Below are positions 29,357 to 40,284 of a stretch of DNA of 64,000 nucleotides, piece after piece (position 1 is the first letter of the stretch; the number at the start of each line of letters is the position of its first letter). The DNA comes from RUG14300 sp964561145 (GTDB lineage: Bacteria; Bacillota; Clostridia; Christensenellales; CAG-1252), in contig CAZLNZ010000006.1 of the NCBI GenBank assembly GCA_964561145.1, positions 28,089 to 92,088 on the forward strand. The letters run 5' to 3'. The translations under genes and the position numbers were made by a program. The notes below the pieces were generated by a model, which saw only the letters and a program-made list of their open reading frames with translations, made no database searches and was not told the origin of the DNA.

Positions 29357-32300
29357 ATGAGAAAGAAAGTGACACTGATATTGGTATCTCTCATATTGGT
29401 ATTATGCTCATTGTCATTGTTAGTTGCTTGTAACCATACTCATACATTTGGTGATTGGACAATAACAGTGACTCCGGAAGCAAATAAACAGGGAGTTGCC
29501 GAGAGGGTATGTACTGACTGTGGCGAAAAAGAAAGTGTTAGTATTCCTAGTCTCACTGATGACAAAGTATGGACCGTGAACATCGTGGATGCTACAGAGT
29601 CTGCCGATGGAAAAGAGATCTATACTTCGGAATATGGTACAGTGGAGATAAAAATTCCTGCAACCGGACATATCTGGAGAGAATTGGTTTCAGACGAATA
29701 TCTTGCAAGTGCTGCAACCTGTACGGAGTCTGCTACATATTACAAAAGCTGTGCTTGCGGTGAAAAGAGCAGTGAGGTATTCTCTCACGGAGATCCGTTA
29801 GATCACGACTTTAGCGAACTTCATGCAAAGGTTGATGCTAACTGTATTGCTGACGGACATGTTGAGTATAAGACCTGCTCAAGATGTGAAAAGAATTTTT
29901 CTGCAGATGGAAAGGAATTGGATAGTATAGTTATTGCAACGGATTCTTCCGCACATAGCTTTGGCACTTGGGTTGACGAAGTGTCTGCAACCTGTTCGGC
30001 AGAAGGTGTTAAGGCACATAAGGATTGTACATTGTGCGGAAAGTATTTCGATAACGACGGAATAGAAATAGTAGACCTAGTTATTGCAAAAAATGCCTCT
30101 GCACACAGTTTCGGTGCTTGGGTTGATGAGGTTTCCTCTAGCTGTAGCAAAGAGGGTGTTAAAGGGCATAAGGACTGTTCTCTTTGCGGAAAACATTTTG
30201 ATGCAGATAACGTTGAAATTGCCGATTTATCAATTGCAAAGCTTAACCATACATTTGCTGAAATCGTGAGTGATGATACCCTATCAAGCGGTGCAAATTG
30301 TCAAAGCCCTGCAGTTTATTATAAATCCTGTTCCGTATGTCACGTTAAGAGTGAAGAAACCTTCACTTGTGGCGAAATTGGCACGCACACTGATGAGAAC
30401 GGAGTATGTACAATTTGTAATAAGATCAAGGTTGCTATTGACAAAAACGACGGAAGTGATGCAACCATTTTCCATGTTGAGGCTAACTCTTTATTGGATG
30501 AAGCATTACTTTCTGCTCCTACTCTAGAAAATAATAGATTTTTGGGTTGGTTAGTAGAGGGCAATGCATTTGCTGCTAACACTCCTATTACCTCTTCTAT
30601 AACGATAAAGGCAGGTTGGGCAGATTATTCAGGCTTCGCTAACAAAAATTATCGTTATGCTTATACAACCAATGGCGGTGTAGCACTCAATTATTCTACC
30701 GTTGATTATAACATCGCAACCAATGATGAGGGTATAGCAATTGTTGTTGGCGGAAATACATCTGCACCCGTTTATCCCGGTAGTACACTTTCTTTTGCTT
30801 GGTTGGATAAGGCAAAAGGCTTAGCGTACATTGTAGAAAGCTATAGCTATACTTCTGACAGTAGTTCTGACGATGACGACGAAGGTTGGGGTTCATCATC
30901 TTCTTCGACAACTTCGGGTGTAAGATACTATTTAGCTCTTGTTGATAGCGAAAGCGGAATTATCTTAAGAGCACAGTATTCCTTAACAGAAATGCCTGAC
31001 GCAACTGCTAGCTTCAAGGTTGGAGCAAGTGCCTTTATGCTAGTACCTACAGAGGCAAATGTTGAGGCAGTAAGCTCCGATGATTATAAAGGCAGTAAGC
31101 TTGATTCCCAAGCAGGATGGATATTTGTAATTTCCTATAAGGGTACAACCATTTATATATCGGATAATAATGTTTACTTTGGTGTTAGCGTTTGTGACTT
31201 AAGCGGCAACGCTCTCAGTGCAGATTCTGTAAATAATTCTGATTCAGTCATTATTTCAAAGGGTGACGAGGTTATCGCACGTTTTGGAAAGGTTGAAAAG
31301 AAGTTCGCTTCTCTTGACCAATACGCAGGATATTATACACAAGGAGATAATACTCTTGTTGTTTCAGGTTTAGGAACCTTTGTATTAGGCGACAAGATAG
31401 GTAACTACACCGTGGCACTCGGTGATTACACCTTAGATGCTTATGTCGTTGTAGATGGGGTAAATGTAGAATATGCACAAATCACACTCAACGGAGCAAG
31501 CTATACTATTGTATATCCTACTGCACGTATTATCTTTGTATCAAACGAGGATGGTACAACGGCACCTGATGCGGGCGACTATAATATCAATATCGTTCCC
31601 AGCCTTCCTGTAATGGATAATACAATGACAAAGACATTTAAGGGTTGGGCATTAGCAGACGGAACCATTGTTTCTTCTTCATATGTTGTTACAGAGGATA
31701 TCACGGTTACTGCTGTTTGGGCAGATAAGGTTGTTGTAAACATTATCAATAGTTATGGTAACGTATCCGTTATTTACCTCGGAGAGGGGGATGCAATCGG
31801 TGATTATCTTGAAGCTTGTATCGGTGAAAGCGATGAATATTATTTCATTGGCTGGTATATCGATATGAATGCTAACGGTATGATTGACGAAGGCGACATT
31901 ATTGTTGATGATGAAGCAATTATTAGTGCCGAAGATACCGGACTTACGGTTATTGCAAAGTGGGAACGCATTCCTGCGTATGTAGGTAGTTATACAGGAA
32001 GTTTCTTAAGGAATGCAGGATATTGCTACGGCTCCTCTAAGAGTTTAACCATTTCTGTTAATGGTGAGATTAGCGGCACTTACAGCGGAAACGTTGTTTC
32101 CTATGCTGACGGAAAACTACTATGGATTGATAGTAGCTCTAAACAACATACCTTCCTCTTTGACGAAGGCGGGGAAATAATCGTTTACCTTATAAGCGAA
32201 AGCGGATACGACTATGCTGTATTTGGCAAGGATCTGGCTAAAGACGGAAAGGTTACCCTACAAAAGGGCGTAAATGCTCCTTTGCAGGGAAATGAAAGTA

Positions 32301-35300
32301 CTGTAAAAAACTGTGCTCAATTTATAACAATGACTACAGCCTATGGCGAGAATACTACCATATTCTATTATGGCGATATACTTTTAGTAAATGCTGTATT
32401 TAAGAATGCAAAGGGAGAAGAGTTAAGTGTTTCCGATGTTCCTGATTCCGATAGCGTTGTGGTTTACAACGGTAGTGGAGATAAGGTGTTTGCGTTAGTT
32501 GCACCCAAGACAGTTGCTTCGTTAGCAAAAACAGATACTTACGGTGCAAAAGCACCTATGATTCCCGATGAGTTTTTCGGAATATATTCTCTTGACGGAG
32601 AATCTGCCCTTGTTATCAAGGGTAACGGCGTCTTTGTATGGGGAGATAAGAGTGGTAACTATACTGCAATCGACGATTCTTCTGTTGAAGCATACGTTGT
32701 CGTAGACGATGTTAACACAGAGTATTACATTTTCACATTATCGGATGGCGGATTTACCTATAATAAAGTTTCGGTAAATGTAAGTTTCTCTTCAAGCGTA
32801 GTTCCCGATGACGGGGTTCCTTCCGATATTCAAGCAAATAAAAATGTTAATACCGTATTACCTGTTCTTACAGCTGATAACCATGTATTCCGTGGTTGGA
32901 AACTAGAAGGCGATGATACTATTTATACAGAGTATACCTTTACCGAAGACGTATCTCTTATCGCTTACTGGGATGTTGAGGTTACTTTAACAGTAGTATA
33001 CGGCAATGGTTTAGATACAGTTGTTCTTTACTATGGTGCAGGGGATACAACAGCACCTGTTGAGCCGGAGCTTGAGAACGGAAAAGTGTTTGATTACTGG
33101 TACTTGTCAAATGACGATGGTGCAACCGTAAGCGAGGAATACACTCCTTCTGTTATCACAGAAAATACGGTTATTTATGTAGCTTGGACAAATCCTCCCA
33201 TTTACATGGGTTCATATTATGGTGCAAGATTCTATGGATATTCAACATCTCCGAACACACTTTCCGGCAGTGCTTTGACCTTTGACAGAAAGGGGATCGC
33301 GACACCTGACGGAACTGTATTTGCCTCTTATTCAAGCTATAAAAATGCTACTGTAAAATTGAATGTATTGGATTCTGATAGTGGCAAGATTTCTTTAGTA
33401 TATTCCTATGAAAGCTCTTCTGAATTGACGACCAAGACGCATTACGGATATATTGATTTTGAATCGGGTATTATTGTAATCAATACTTCCTCGGATAGCG
33501 AAAGCTATACAAGCGTTTGGTTCTTAATTCCTTCCGAGTCACGGTTTACGAACTCTAACTTTAAGACATTAGCGGCTTGGAATAGCAATAAGACTAAGCC
33601 TATCTTATATGTAAACGGTGATGAGGAATACGGTATATTCTACAACAATGATGTAGTGTATATGAACGTATCTTTCTATAACCAAAGCAATGAAAAGTTT
33701 GACTTCTCAACAACCGGTTTGACAAGACTTACCGTTAAAGATGCAGATGGTGATATTATTGCAGAATATGGTTATGACGGAAGTAAATTTGTCGATCTTG
33801 ACGGCTATCATGGAACATATACAGGTACTATTGACGGTGCTAATCACAGCATAGAGTTTAACGGTGTTGGCAGTTTTACCTGTGACGATTGTTCATTGCA
33901 CGGAACATATGCTAAAGCCGGTGATACCTTTGATGTATATACCTTAGATGACAATTCTAACAAGGTTAACTACTATGTATTTACGTTGGACGGAAGTTCA
34001 TTCACCGCTGAAAAGCCTATGGTTAACGTTAGCTTCGAAACAGATTATGATAATGCTGTTGGCGGAAGCTTCAATAAGAACATTAAAATTGAATTACCTA
34101 GTGGTTTAGTCGATGATACCCATTATTTCATGGGATGGTTTGTTCAAGGTGACGAGTCTGAAACTTTTGTTTCCGAGTATACGCCTATAAGCGATATAAC
34201 ATTTGTTGCAAAGTGGCTTGATAAAGTATCCTTAACCATTGTATACGGAAATGAGATTTCCAGTGAAACTCATGTATTCTATGCAGGTGCACATGTATCA
34301 TTAGATGACTACAAGATAATGTATGCAAACGGAAAACTTTTCCAAGGATGGTTTGCCGATGAAGCTTTAGAAACCTCGGTAGATATGACCACTATTGATA
34401 GTGACACAACTATTTATGCTAAGTACGTTGAGCATGAGCCTTACACAATTACCGATTCATCCACATATCCTTGGGATAGAACCGGCGATGTATGGACAAG
34501 CGGAAATTACAACAAATCAAGCAGTGAATCCACGATTACAATTGAGGTTTACACCGAAATGGTGATTTCCTTCCAATACGCTTGTGAGTCCGAAAAAGCA
34601 ACACAATGGGACTACTTCAGCATTTCTATCAACGGCTCTACCAAAGCTACAGCTGGTGGTAGCGATAACGGTATTGATTACTTCTTCTCCTATAGTGAAA
34701 CCTTAAATGCAGGTGATGTAATCGTATTGAAGTATCAAAAGGACTCCTCTACCAATACGGGTGCCGATATGGCTATTATTAAAAACTTCCTAATTTATGA
34801 AGCAAATCATACTCATAATTATGAAGCTGTAGTTGCAGACGGATTTATTGCAACCGCTGCAACTTGTAGCGCATACGCAACCTACTATAAGTCTTGTTCG
34901 ATTTGTCACAAGGCAGGAACAGACACATTTAGCGGTACCGAATACGGTCCTCACAGTTATGTAGATCACGTTTGTACCGTTTGTAATGGAGATCAACCCT
35001 ACTATGTAGTAACCGTAATGACAAATAACGGAGATGCTCAGTCTTATAACGCTTACGAGGGAATTATCAATATTGACGACTTGAACGCTTTTATTACAGA
35101 CAAGGATGGTTATTACTTCGACGGTTGGTATCTTGACTCAGCATTCACATCTGTACTCGGAGATACAGTTGACAGCAATACAACGGTATATGCAAAGTGG
35201 TCTGTAAATTTATCCTTATCAGGGCTTGTATTTACCGGTAAGTATTACAATTCTTACGATGAAGCAGATCATAATTTAACCTTAACTTTCGGTGATGATG

Positions 35301-38300
35301 ACACAGCTGTTCTTTGGGAAGGTGGCTCGTCTTGGTATTTTAATACCACTTGTGTTGTAAATGGTACCGATATGGTATTTACAATTACAAGTGCAATTTC
35401 TGGTAGATCCGATATAGGAAAAACATTCCTTGGAAGTATATCCGGAAATACAATAACCTTTGCTAAGGGAACATTCTTTAGCTCTAATGTATATACATTC
35501 TACAATGGTGCGACAGTATCTTGTGAAAACTTTGTTGCTCCTCACAGCTGTGTATTCAGCGAAGAAGTTGTAGCTGATAAATATCTTGCTAACTCTGCAA
35601 CCTGTATTTCAAAGGCAACATATTACAAATCTTGCCCCGATTGCGGTGCCATGGGAAGTGAAACCTTTGAGGTTGGCGAGTATGGCAGTCATAATTATGT
35701 AGAAGGATTCTGTTCCGTTTGTAACGAACCCAAGCCAAAAGATATTTATCAAATAACATTTGTTTTAGGAAACGGTGAAGATGACATAATTGTAAATGCT
35801 ATAGAAGCAGAGGCAATAGGCGACCTATTGCCCGCTTCTCCTACAAGAGGTGGCCATTCCTTTATCGGTTGGTTTATCGGTGACGTAGAGGTTACAGCCG
35901 ATTATATAGTAACAGGTACTGCAACGGTAAATGCAAGCTGGAGAGAGTCATATCCCTTTGAGAATAATGAGTATCGTATTATTTCGATATTGGCATATTC
36001 TTCTCCCGGAGTAAGTTATACCGGTGACGTATATAAGATTCAAACCAATTCTCAAGGTATTGCGAGTGTTGTCGGAGACTCCACCTCTGCTCCTATATAT
36101 CCGGGAAGCACTTTAACAATTAGTTGGATAGACGAAGATAATTTCACCGTCCTTATAAAAGAGGATTATAGCTATACTTCTAGTAGCAGTTGGAGTTGGG
36201 GTGGTTCTTCCGTAACTTCGGGAACTCGTTATTACTGGGGTGTTTTAGAGAGTGACTCAGGCATCATCTTTAGGGGTTATGTAAGTTATACTACAGAAGC
36301 TTCTGCAATTTCTGCATTGAACAGTGCAACCGATTTCGGTTCAACCGTTTATGCGTTCATACCTTCCACTAGCGAGATAACAAGTTCTGTTGTTAGCGGT
36401 AAGCGTCTTTCCACTCTCAACGGAAAGGAATGGATGTTCAGCTATAATAACGGAACTACTACCACCAATTTCTTTATGAGTGAGGCTAAAGTATATGCAA
36501 ACGTGAGCTTTACCGATGCCGGCGGAAATTCTCTGGTTGTAGGTGACGCTTGCAATAATTCCTCAACCGTTTATATTTCCAAGAACGGAGAAACATTGTT
36601 TACTTACGGTAAGAATTCCAATGCAAAATTCGTTATTCTTGACGGATATCAAGGAGAATACACGGGAGATAACGGTACATTGACAATTGACGGTATTAAC
36701 TCTGCCTCCTTCGAGAGTGAAAGCGGAACATATACTGCAACTGAAAATGATAACGAATTCGAGGTATACTTTAAGGATTCCGACGGTAACAATGTTAAAT
36801 ATGCAGTTATTACACTTGACAAGGAAAACGGAACTTATACAATGGTAGTACCCTCTGTTAGCGTAAGTTATGTAACAGATTATGACAGTGTTGAGAATAT
36901 TTCCACAAATAAGAACATCGGAATAACCTTGCCTGGCGATTTAACCTGCGATACTCATGTATTCCGTGGTTGGTATGTTCAAGGCGATGCAAGTAAGACT
37001 TTGATTTCAAGTCCTTACACACCTACGGAAGACGTCGTATTTGTCGCAAAATGGGATGCAAAAGTAACTCTTACAGTAGTATATGGTAACGGCTTGGATA
37101 ATGTGGTTCTCGATTATGCAGTAGGTGATACCGTTGCCCCCGTTGCCCCCGATTATAAGGACGGAAAAGCATTCGATCACTGGTATTTGTCTACCGACAA
37201 TGGTGAAACGGAAAACTCTGTATATACTCCGGGTGTTATTTCCGAGAATATGACTATCTACTGTGATTGGAAGGATGCGTCACCCTTAATGGGAACCTAT
37301 AAGGGCTTTGAAGCTTGGAATCAATCGGTTGGCAAGGGTAACTTGTCTTCTAGAAGCGATCTTGTTATAGATGCCGACGGAAAGGTAACAAGCGGCCCCG
37401 GAATAAATGGTAAAACAGCAACCGACTATGATGAAACTACAGGTATTCTGTATTTCGGAAACTATTGGGCATATTATGACAGCGATAACGGAATATTGAT
37501 ATACAACTATTCTTCCGGCGGAAGTGAAATGAAGAATGACTTGTATGTTATGTTTAAAGGCGTTGATTCTGTAACCGATGATGGTGCAAGTGTTTCTAAT
37601 ACAATGCAATTTGTCTGGGGTAGCGGACTTAACAGATTGATTGACGTAACTGTTACAAAAGGTGATATTAGCGAGACCTTTATTCTTTACATTGCCGATA
37701 ATAAAGCTCAAAAGGTAACAATTGTTACAGATGTTGAGAGTATAGTTACTGCAACGGCACTTTATGCAAGCAGCACTATTACAGTAAATACCTTAAAGGT
37801 TTATGATTTGGAAGGCAATTTGCTTGGTGATTTTGCAAAGAGCGGTGACGGTACGAGCATGTTACCTCTTGACGGTACTCAAGGCACATATACCTTAGAT
37901 GGTGCTCAAGACCTTATTTTATCGGGAACCGGTACAGCAAAGATTGGTGAAAACACCGGTTCGGTAACCCTATCTGCAGAGGGCAGTTCGTACACATACG
38001 ATATGTATATGACAGAGAGTGGCTCTAAGGTTTACTATGAATTAACTATTGACGTTGACACAAAGACTTATTCTATTAATAAGCCTATGGTTAATGTAAG
38101 CTTTGACCTTGACGGAAAGGGCACAATGGACGACATTTCTGTAAACAAGAATGTTGAGTTTAGCTTGAGTAGCTACGCACCCACCTATGACGGCTTTAAC
38201 TTCAAGGGTTGGTACAATTCATCTGCTCTTACCTCATCTATAACCGCTGTTACTCCTACCGAAGATGTAACTGTTTATGCGAAGTGGGTGGAAGTGTATA

Positions 38301-39298
38301 CGCTTACCTTTGAAACCGCATATGGTGAAACACCGGAGTCCAGAACCTATGAGAGCGGTGAAAATTGCTACTACGGACATCGTCCAACATTGAAAGCTGA
38401 TGGGTACATATATCGTGGTTGGTATTTAAAGGACGATGAAACTCAAACCTTAATTACTTCCTACTTCGCAGTAACTTCCAATGTTACCTTAGTTGCAAAG
38501 TGGGAGGAAGCACTCACTATAACAATCGTATATGTAAAAGATGGATATGAGAATAAAGTTGTATACGTTGGATCGGGAGATACTTTCTCCTTAACAAGCT
38601 ATAAGCCTGAACAAGCCGAGGACGGCGAGGTGTTTGATAATTGGTATACCGATAGCACCTTGACCACAGCATTTAGTGCAACCTCTATCACCGAATCTAC
38701 AACAATATATTGTGGTTGGAAAGAGCCATGCATCTATATGGGAACATATAAGGGAGCAAACTTTTATAGTACTTCCACTGAAAACAAAACCTCGCTATCG
38801 TCAACGTTAACAATTGACGCTTCGGAAAATGTTGTCGGAAGAGGTAGCGGTATACTTGTTGAAAACGGTGACTCCTACACATATGGAACAAGCGGAACAC
38901 GTAATTTCGATATAGATAACGGTGTTTGTTATGAGGATTATAGCACAGGTAACACACTTGGATATTATGACATATACATTTACTTTATTGTTAAGTATGA
39001 TTCTGAGGGTAAGGAAATAACACCCACTTCCGCACAAGGTTCTGTTTGGGATTCAAGGACTGTCAAATTGATTACTTGCACTTATTCTGACGACTCAACC
39101 AATACTGCATTGTATTACAAGGGCTTGATTTATGGCAATGTAACCTTTGATGCTGTTGATTCAGATAACAATGCAATCATCGATCCTTCAGAAGTGTACA
39201 ATACCGCTTCAAATGTTAAAGTATATGATTCTAACGGAGTTTTGATTTGTGAATACGCAATGGATGGTGGTTCACTAGTAGAAGTAGCAAATGAGTAG
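29357..39298 (+). CDS. 3313-residue modular surface lipoprotein, InlB-like and CxxC modules
   Basis: The largest gene in the window. The start follows AAAAGGAG and the lipobox is LVAC. Two module types alternate. (a) Short His/Cys modules with a histidine-rich start (HTHTFGDW, HSFGTWVDEV) and CxxC pairs such as CTDCGEK, CTLCGKYF and CSVCNEP: about eleven CxxC motifs in three blocks, near residues 25-360, 1815-1880 and 2060-2130. (b) InlB/Flg_new-like modules closing in KW or WD (FRGWKLEG, TLYAKW type), paired with ~45-residue sandwich modules holding GTYTxxxxxLxIxGxG. Type (b) recurs from about residue 650 to 3200, at least six times. There is no catalytic motif. It looks like an adhesin or scaffold; the CxxC sets could bind zinc. 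A strong terminator follows. Confidence 0.85.
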   Translation: MRKKVTLILVSLILVLCSLSLLVACNHTHTFGDWTITVTPEANKQGVAERVCTDCGEKESVSIPSLTDDKVWTVNIVDATESADGKEIYTSEYGTVEIKIPATGHIWRELVSDEYLASAATCTESATYYKSCACGEKSSEVFSHGDPLDHDFSELHAKVDANCIADGHVEYKTCSRCEKNFSADGKELDSIVIATDSSAHSFGTWVDEVSATCSAEGVKAHKDCTLCGKYFDNDGIEIVDLVIAKNASAHSFGAWVDEVSSSCSKEGVKGHKDCSLCGKHFDADNVEIADLSIAKLNHTFAEIVSDDTLSSGANCQSPAVYYKSCSVCHVKSEETFTCGEIGTHTDENGVCTICNKIKVAIDKNDGSDATIFHVEANSLLDEALLSAPTLENNRFLGWLVEGNAFAANTPITSSITIKAGWADYSGFANKNYRYAYTTNGGVALNYSTVDYNIATNDEGIAIVVGGNTSAPVYPGSTLSFAWLDKAKGLAYIVESYSYTSDSSSDDDDEGWGSSSSSTTSGVRYYLALVDSESGIILRAQYSLTEMPDATASFKVGASAFMLVPTEANVEAVSSDDYKGSKLDSQAGWIFVISYKGTTIYISDNNVYFGVSVCDLSGNALSADSVNNSDSVIISKGDEVIARFGKVEKKFASLDQYAGYYTQGDNTLVVSGLGTFVLGDKIGNYTVALGDYTLDAYVVVDGVNVEYAQITLNGASYTIVYPTARIIFVSNEDGTTAPDAGDYNINIVPSLPVMDNTMTKTFKGWALADGTIVSSSYVVTEDITVTAVWADKVVVNIINSYGNVSVIYLGEGDAIGDYLEACIGESDEYYFIGWYIDMNANGMIDEGDIIVDDEAIISAEDTGLTVIAKWERIPAYVGSYTGSFLRNAGYCYGSSKSLTISVNGEISGTYSGNVVSYADGKLLWIDSSSKQHTFLFDEGGEIIVYLISESGYDYAVFGKDLAKDGKVTLQKGVNAPLQGNESTVKNCAQFITMTTAYGENTTIFYYGDILLVNAVFKNAKGEELSVSDVPDSDSVVVYNGSGDKVFALVAPKTVASLAKTDTYGAKAPMIPDEFFGIYSLDGESALVIKGNGVFVWGDKSGNYTAIDDSSVEAYVVVDDVNTEYYIFTLSDGGFTYNKVSVNVSFSSSVVPDDGVPSDIQANKNVNTVLPVLTADNHVFRGWKLEGDDTIYTEYTFTEDVSLIAYWDVEVTLTVVYGNGLDTVVLYYGAGDTTAPVEPELENGKVFDYWYLSNDDGATVSEEYTPSVITENTVIYVAWTNPPIYMGSYYGARFYGYSTSPNTLSGSALTFDRKGIATPDGTVFASYSSYKNATVKLNVLDSDSGKISLVYSYESSSELTTKTHYGYIDFESGIIVINTSSDSESYTSVWFLIPSESRFTNSNFKTLAAWNSNKTKPILYVNGDEEYGIFYNNDVVYMNVSFYNQSNEKFDFSTTGLTRLTVKDADGDIIAEYGYDGSKFVDLDGYHGTYTGTIDGANHSIEFNGVGSFTCDDCSLHGTYAKAGDTFDVYTLDDNSNKVNYYVFTLDGSSFTAEKPMVNVSFETDYDNAVGGSFNKNIKIELPSGLVDDTHYFMGWFVQGDESETFVSEYTPISDITFVAKWLDKVSLTIVYGNEISSETHVFYAGAHVSLDDYKIMYANGKLFQGWFADEALETSVDMTTIDSDTTIYAKYVEHEPYTITDSSTYPWDRTGDVWTSGNYNKSSSESTITIEVYTEMVISFQYACESEKATQWDYFSISINGSTKATAGGSDNGIDYFFSYSETLNAGDVIVLKYQKDSSTNTGADMAIIKNFLIYEANHTHNYEAVVADGFIATAATCSAYATYYKSCSICHKAGTDTFSGTEYGPHSYVDHVCTVCNGDQPYYVVTVMTNNGDAQSYNAYEGIINIDDLNAFITDKDGYYFDGWYLDSAFTSVLGDTVDSNTTVYAKWSVNLSLSGLVFTGKYYNSYDEADHNLTLTFGDDDTAVLWEGGSSWYFNTTCVVNGTDMVFTITSAISGRSDIGKTFLGSISGNTITFAKGTFFSSNVYTFYNGATVSCENFVAPHSCVFSEEVVADKYLANSATCISKATYYKSCPDCGAMGSETFEVGEYGSHNYVEGFCSVCNEPKPKDIYQITFVLGNGEDDIIVNAIEAEAIGDLLPASPTRGGHSFIGWFIGDVEVTADYIVTGTATVNASWRESYPFENNEYRIISILAYSSPGVSYTGDVYKIQTNSQGIASVVGDSTSAPIYPGSTLTISWIDEDNFTVLIKEDYSYTSSSSWSWGGSSVTSGTRYYWGVLESDSGIIFRGYVSYTTEASAISALNSATDFGSTVYAFIPSTSEITSSVVSGKRLSTLNGKEWMFSYNNGTTTTNFFMSEAKVYANVSFTDAGGNSLVVGDACNNSSTVYISKNGETLFTYGKNSNAKFVILDGYQGEYTGDNGTLTIDGINSASFESESGTYTATENDNEFEVYFKDSDGNNVKYAVITLDKENGTYTMVVPSVSVSYVTDYDSVENISTNKNIGITLPGDLTCDTHVFRGWYVQGDASKTLISSPYTPTEDVVFVAKWDAKVTLTVVYGNGLDNVVLDYAVGDTVAPVAPDYKDGKAFDHWYLSTDNGETENSVYTPGVISENMTIYCDWKDASPLMGTYKGFEAWNQSVGKGNLSSRSDLVIDADGKVTSGPGINGKTATDYDETTGILYFGNYWAYYDSDNGILIYNYSSGGSEMKNDLYVMFKGVDSVTDDGASVSNTMQFVWGSGLNRLIDVTVTKGDISETFILYIADNKAQKVTIVTDVESIVTATALYASSTITVNTLKVYDLEGNLLGDFAKSGDGTSMLPLDGTQGTYTLDGAQDLILSGTGTAKIGENTGSVTLSAEGSSYTYDMYMTESGSKVYYELTIDVDTKTYSINKPMVNVSFDLDGKGTMDDISVNKNVEFSLSSYAPTYDGFNFKGWYNSSALTSSITAVTPTEDVTVYAKWVEVYTLTFETAYGETPESRTYESGENCYYGHRPTLKADGYIYRGWYLKDDETQTLITSYFAVTSNVTLVAKWEEALTITIVYVKDGYENKVVYVGSGDTFSLTSYKPEQAEDGEVFDNWYTDSTLTTAFSATSITESTTIYCGWKEPCIYMGTYKGANFYSTSTENKTSLSSTLTIDASENVVGRGSGILVENGDSYTYGTSGTRNFDIDNGVCYEDYSTGNTLGYYDIYIYFIVKYDSEGKEITPTSAQGSVWDSRTVKLITCTYSDDSTNTALYYKGLIYGNVTFDAVDSDNNAIIDPSEVYNTASNVKVYDSNGVLICEYAMDGGSLVEVANE

Positions 39299-39326
39299 TA
39301 CTTGATAATTAACAAACGAAATTTAT

Positions 39327-39360
39327 GGCATCACCTTGTATAATTAGGTGATGCCTTTTT
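39327..39360 (+). terminator. Strong rho-independent terminator after the giant lipoprotein
   Basis: GGCATCACCT (39327-39336) pairs perfectly with AGGTGATGCC (39346-39355), followed by TTTTT. It closes the large-lipoprotein cluster. Confidence 0.9.
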
Positions 39361-39559
39361 CTATCTTTATTTATAATAAATGCGACAATAGCATTTTATT
39401 GATGATGGTCCCCTCGTAGACAACACTTACGGCGTTATATGACGGGCGGGTGCAAGTCTAACAACGCAATTCTTGTTTGCACTACAGTGTGTACCACACC
39501 TACAAATCTTCAGGCTTGTTCCAACGTCACAATCAGGCTCGCATGCGTCACTCAATTCA
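39361..39559 (+). other. Non-coding stretch left of the repeat array
   Basis: No gene, promoter or RNA recognised. Base composition is more mixed than in the neighbours and open frames here run on into the repeats, so I treat it as decayed or repeat-derived sequence. Confidence 0.4.
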
Positions 39560-39638
39560 AGGGCTTAAGAAAAAATGTATTAATGAAAGTAAACGCGGTA
39601 CTAAAATATTATCAATTTATAGCAATATATTGTCTAAA

Positions 39639-39715
39639 TGTCATACTGAGCGAAAGGCAAAGCCTATAGTCGAACTCCGCAGGAGCGACACCTTGGTGTC
39701 GGTATCTCATCCGCA
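39639..39715 (+). repeat. Three-hairpin element, copy 1
   Basis: Starts TGTCATACTGAGCGAA. Hairpins: AGGC-aaa-GCCT, CTCC-gca-GGAG, CGACAC-cttg-GTGTCG. Ends GGTATCTCATCCGCA. Confidence 0.8.
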
Positions 39716-39803
39716 ATAATCTAAATGATGAAACCTTACCTAGAAAATAATACATGTAAATTCCGCAATATCAGCCAATTTTATACCGCTAAGCAGTCTG
39801 AAA

Positions 39804-39880
39804 TGTCATACTGAGCGAAAGGCGAAGCCTGCAGTCGAACCCCGCAGGGGCGACACCTTGGTGTCGGTATCTCATCCGCA
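39804..39880 (+). repeat. Three-hairpin element, copy 2
   Basis: Hairpins: AGGC-gaa-GCCT, CCCC-gca-GGGG, CGACAC-cttg-GTGTCG. Compared with copy 1 the second stem has changed on both sides (CTCC/GGAG to CCCC/GGGG). Confidence 0.8.
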
Positions 39881-40044
39881 TTATGCTAACAAAGAACCAC
39901 TATGGGATATACTTTAGCATCGGTATCTAATCTTTGAAAAATAGCTCCTCCGTGTAAGGAATGCGAGGGCTTAAGAAAAAATGTATTAATGGAAGTAAAC
40001 GCGGCACTAAAATATTATCAATTTATAGCAATATATTGTCTAAA

Positions 40045-40120
40045 TGTCATACTGAGCGAAAGGCGAAGCCTGCAGTCGAACCCCGCAGGGGCGACACAAA
40101 GTGTCGGTATCTCATCCGCA
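40045..40120 (+). repeat. Three-hairpin element, copy 3
   Basis: Hairpins: AGGC-gaa-GCCT, CCCC-gca-GGGG, CGACAC-aaa-GTGTCG. Confidence 0.8.
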
Positions 40121-40208
40121 ATAAACTAAATGATAAAACTATACCTAGAAAATAATACACGTAAATTCTACAATATCAGCCAATTTTATACTGCTAAACA
40201 GTCTGAAA

Positions 40209-40284
40209 TGTCATACTGAGCGAAAGGCGAAGCCTGCAGTCGAACCCCGCAGGGGCGACACCTTGGTGTCGGTATCTCCTCCAT
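40209..40284 (+). repeat. Three-hairpin element, copy 4
   Basis: Hairpins: AGGC-gaa-GCCT, CCCC-gca-GGGG, CGACAC-cttg-GTGTCG. The 3' end is altered (CTCCTCCATA instead of CTCATCCGCA). Confidence 0.8.

Larger units (their letters stand above)
39560..39880 (+). repeat. Tandem segmental duplication, copy 1
   Basis: A 321-bp segment beginning AGGGCTTAAG and ending CTCATCCGCA. It is repeated with few changes at 39966-40284. Each copy contains two three-hairpin elements and the same intervening AT-rich linker. Frames of 60-80 codons across it are not genes. Confidence 0.8.
39966..40284 (+). repeat. Tandem segmental duplication, copy 2
   Basis: The second copy of the segment at 39560-39880, in the same orientation and separated by 85 bp. 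Differences are scattered point changes, including a change of the third hairpin loop from CTTG to AAA in its first element. Confidence 0.8.

Noticed and set aside
39439..40155. Several 60-80 codon ORFs in the 39.4-40.2 kb gap
   Set aside because: They translate the duplicated three-hairpin segments; near-identical peptides arise only because the DNA is repeated, and no ribosome sites are present.
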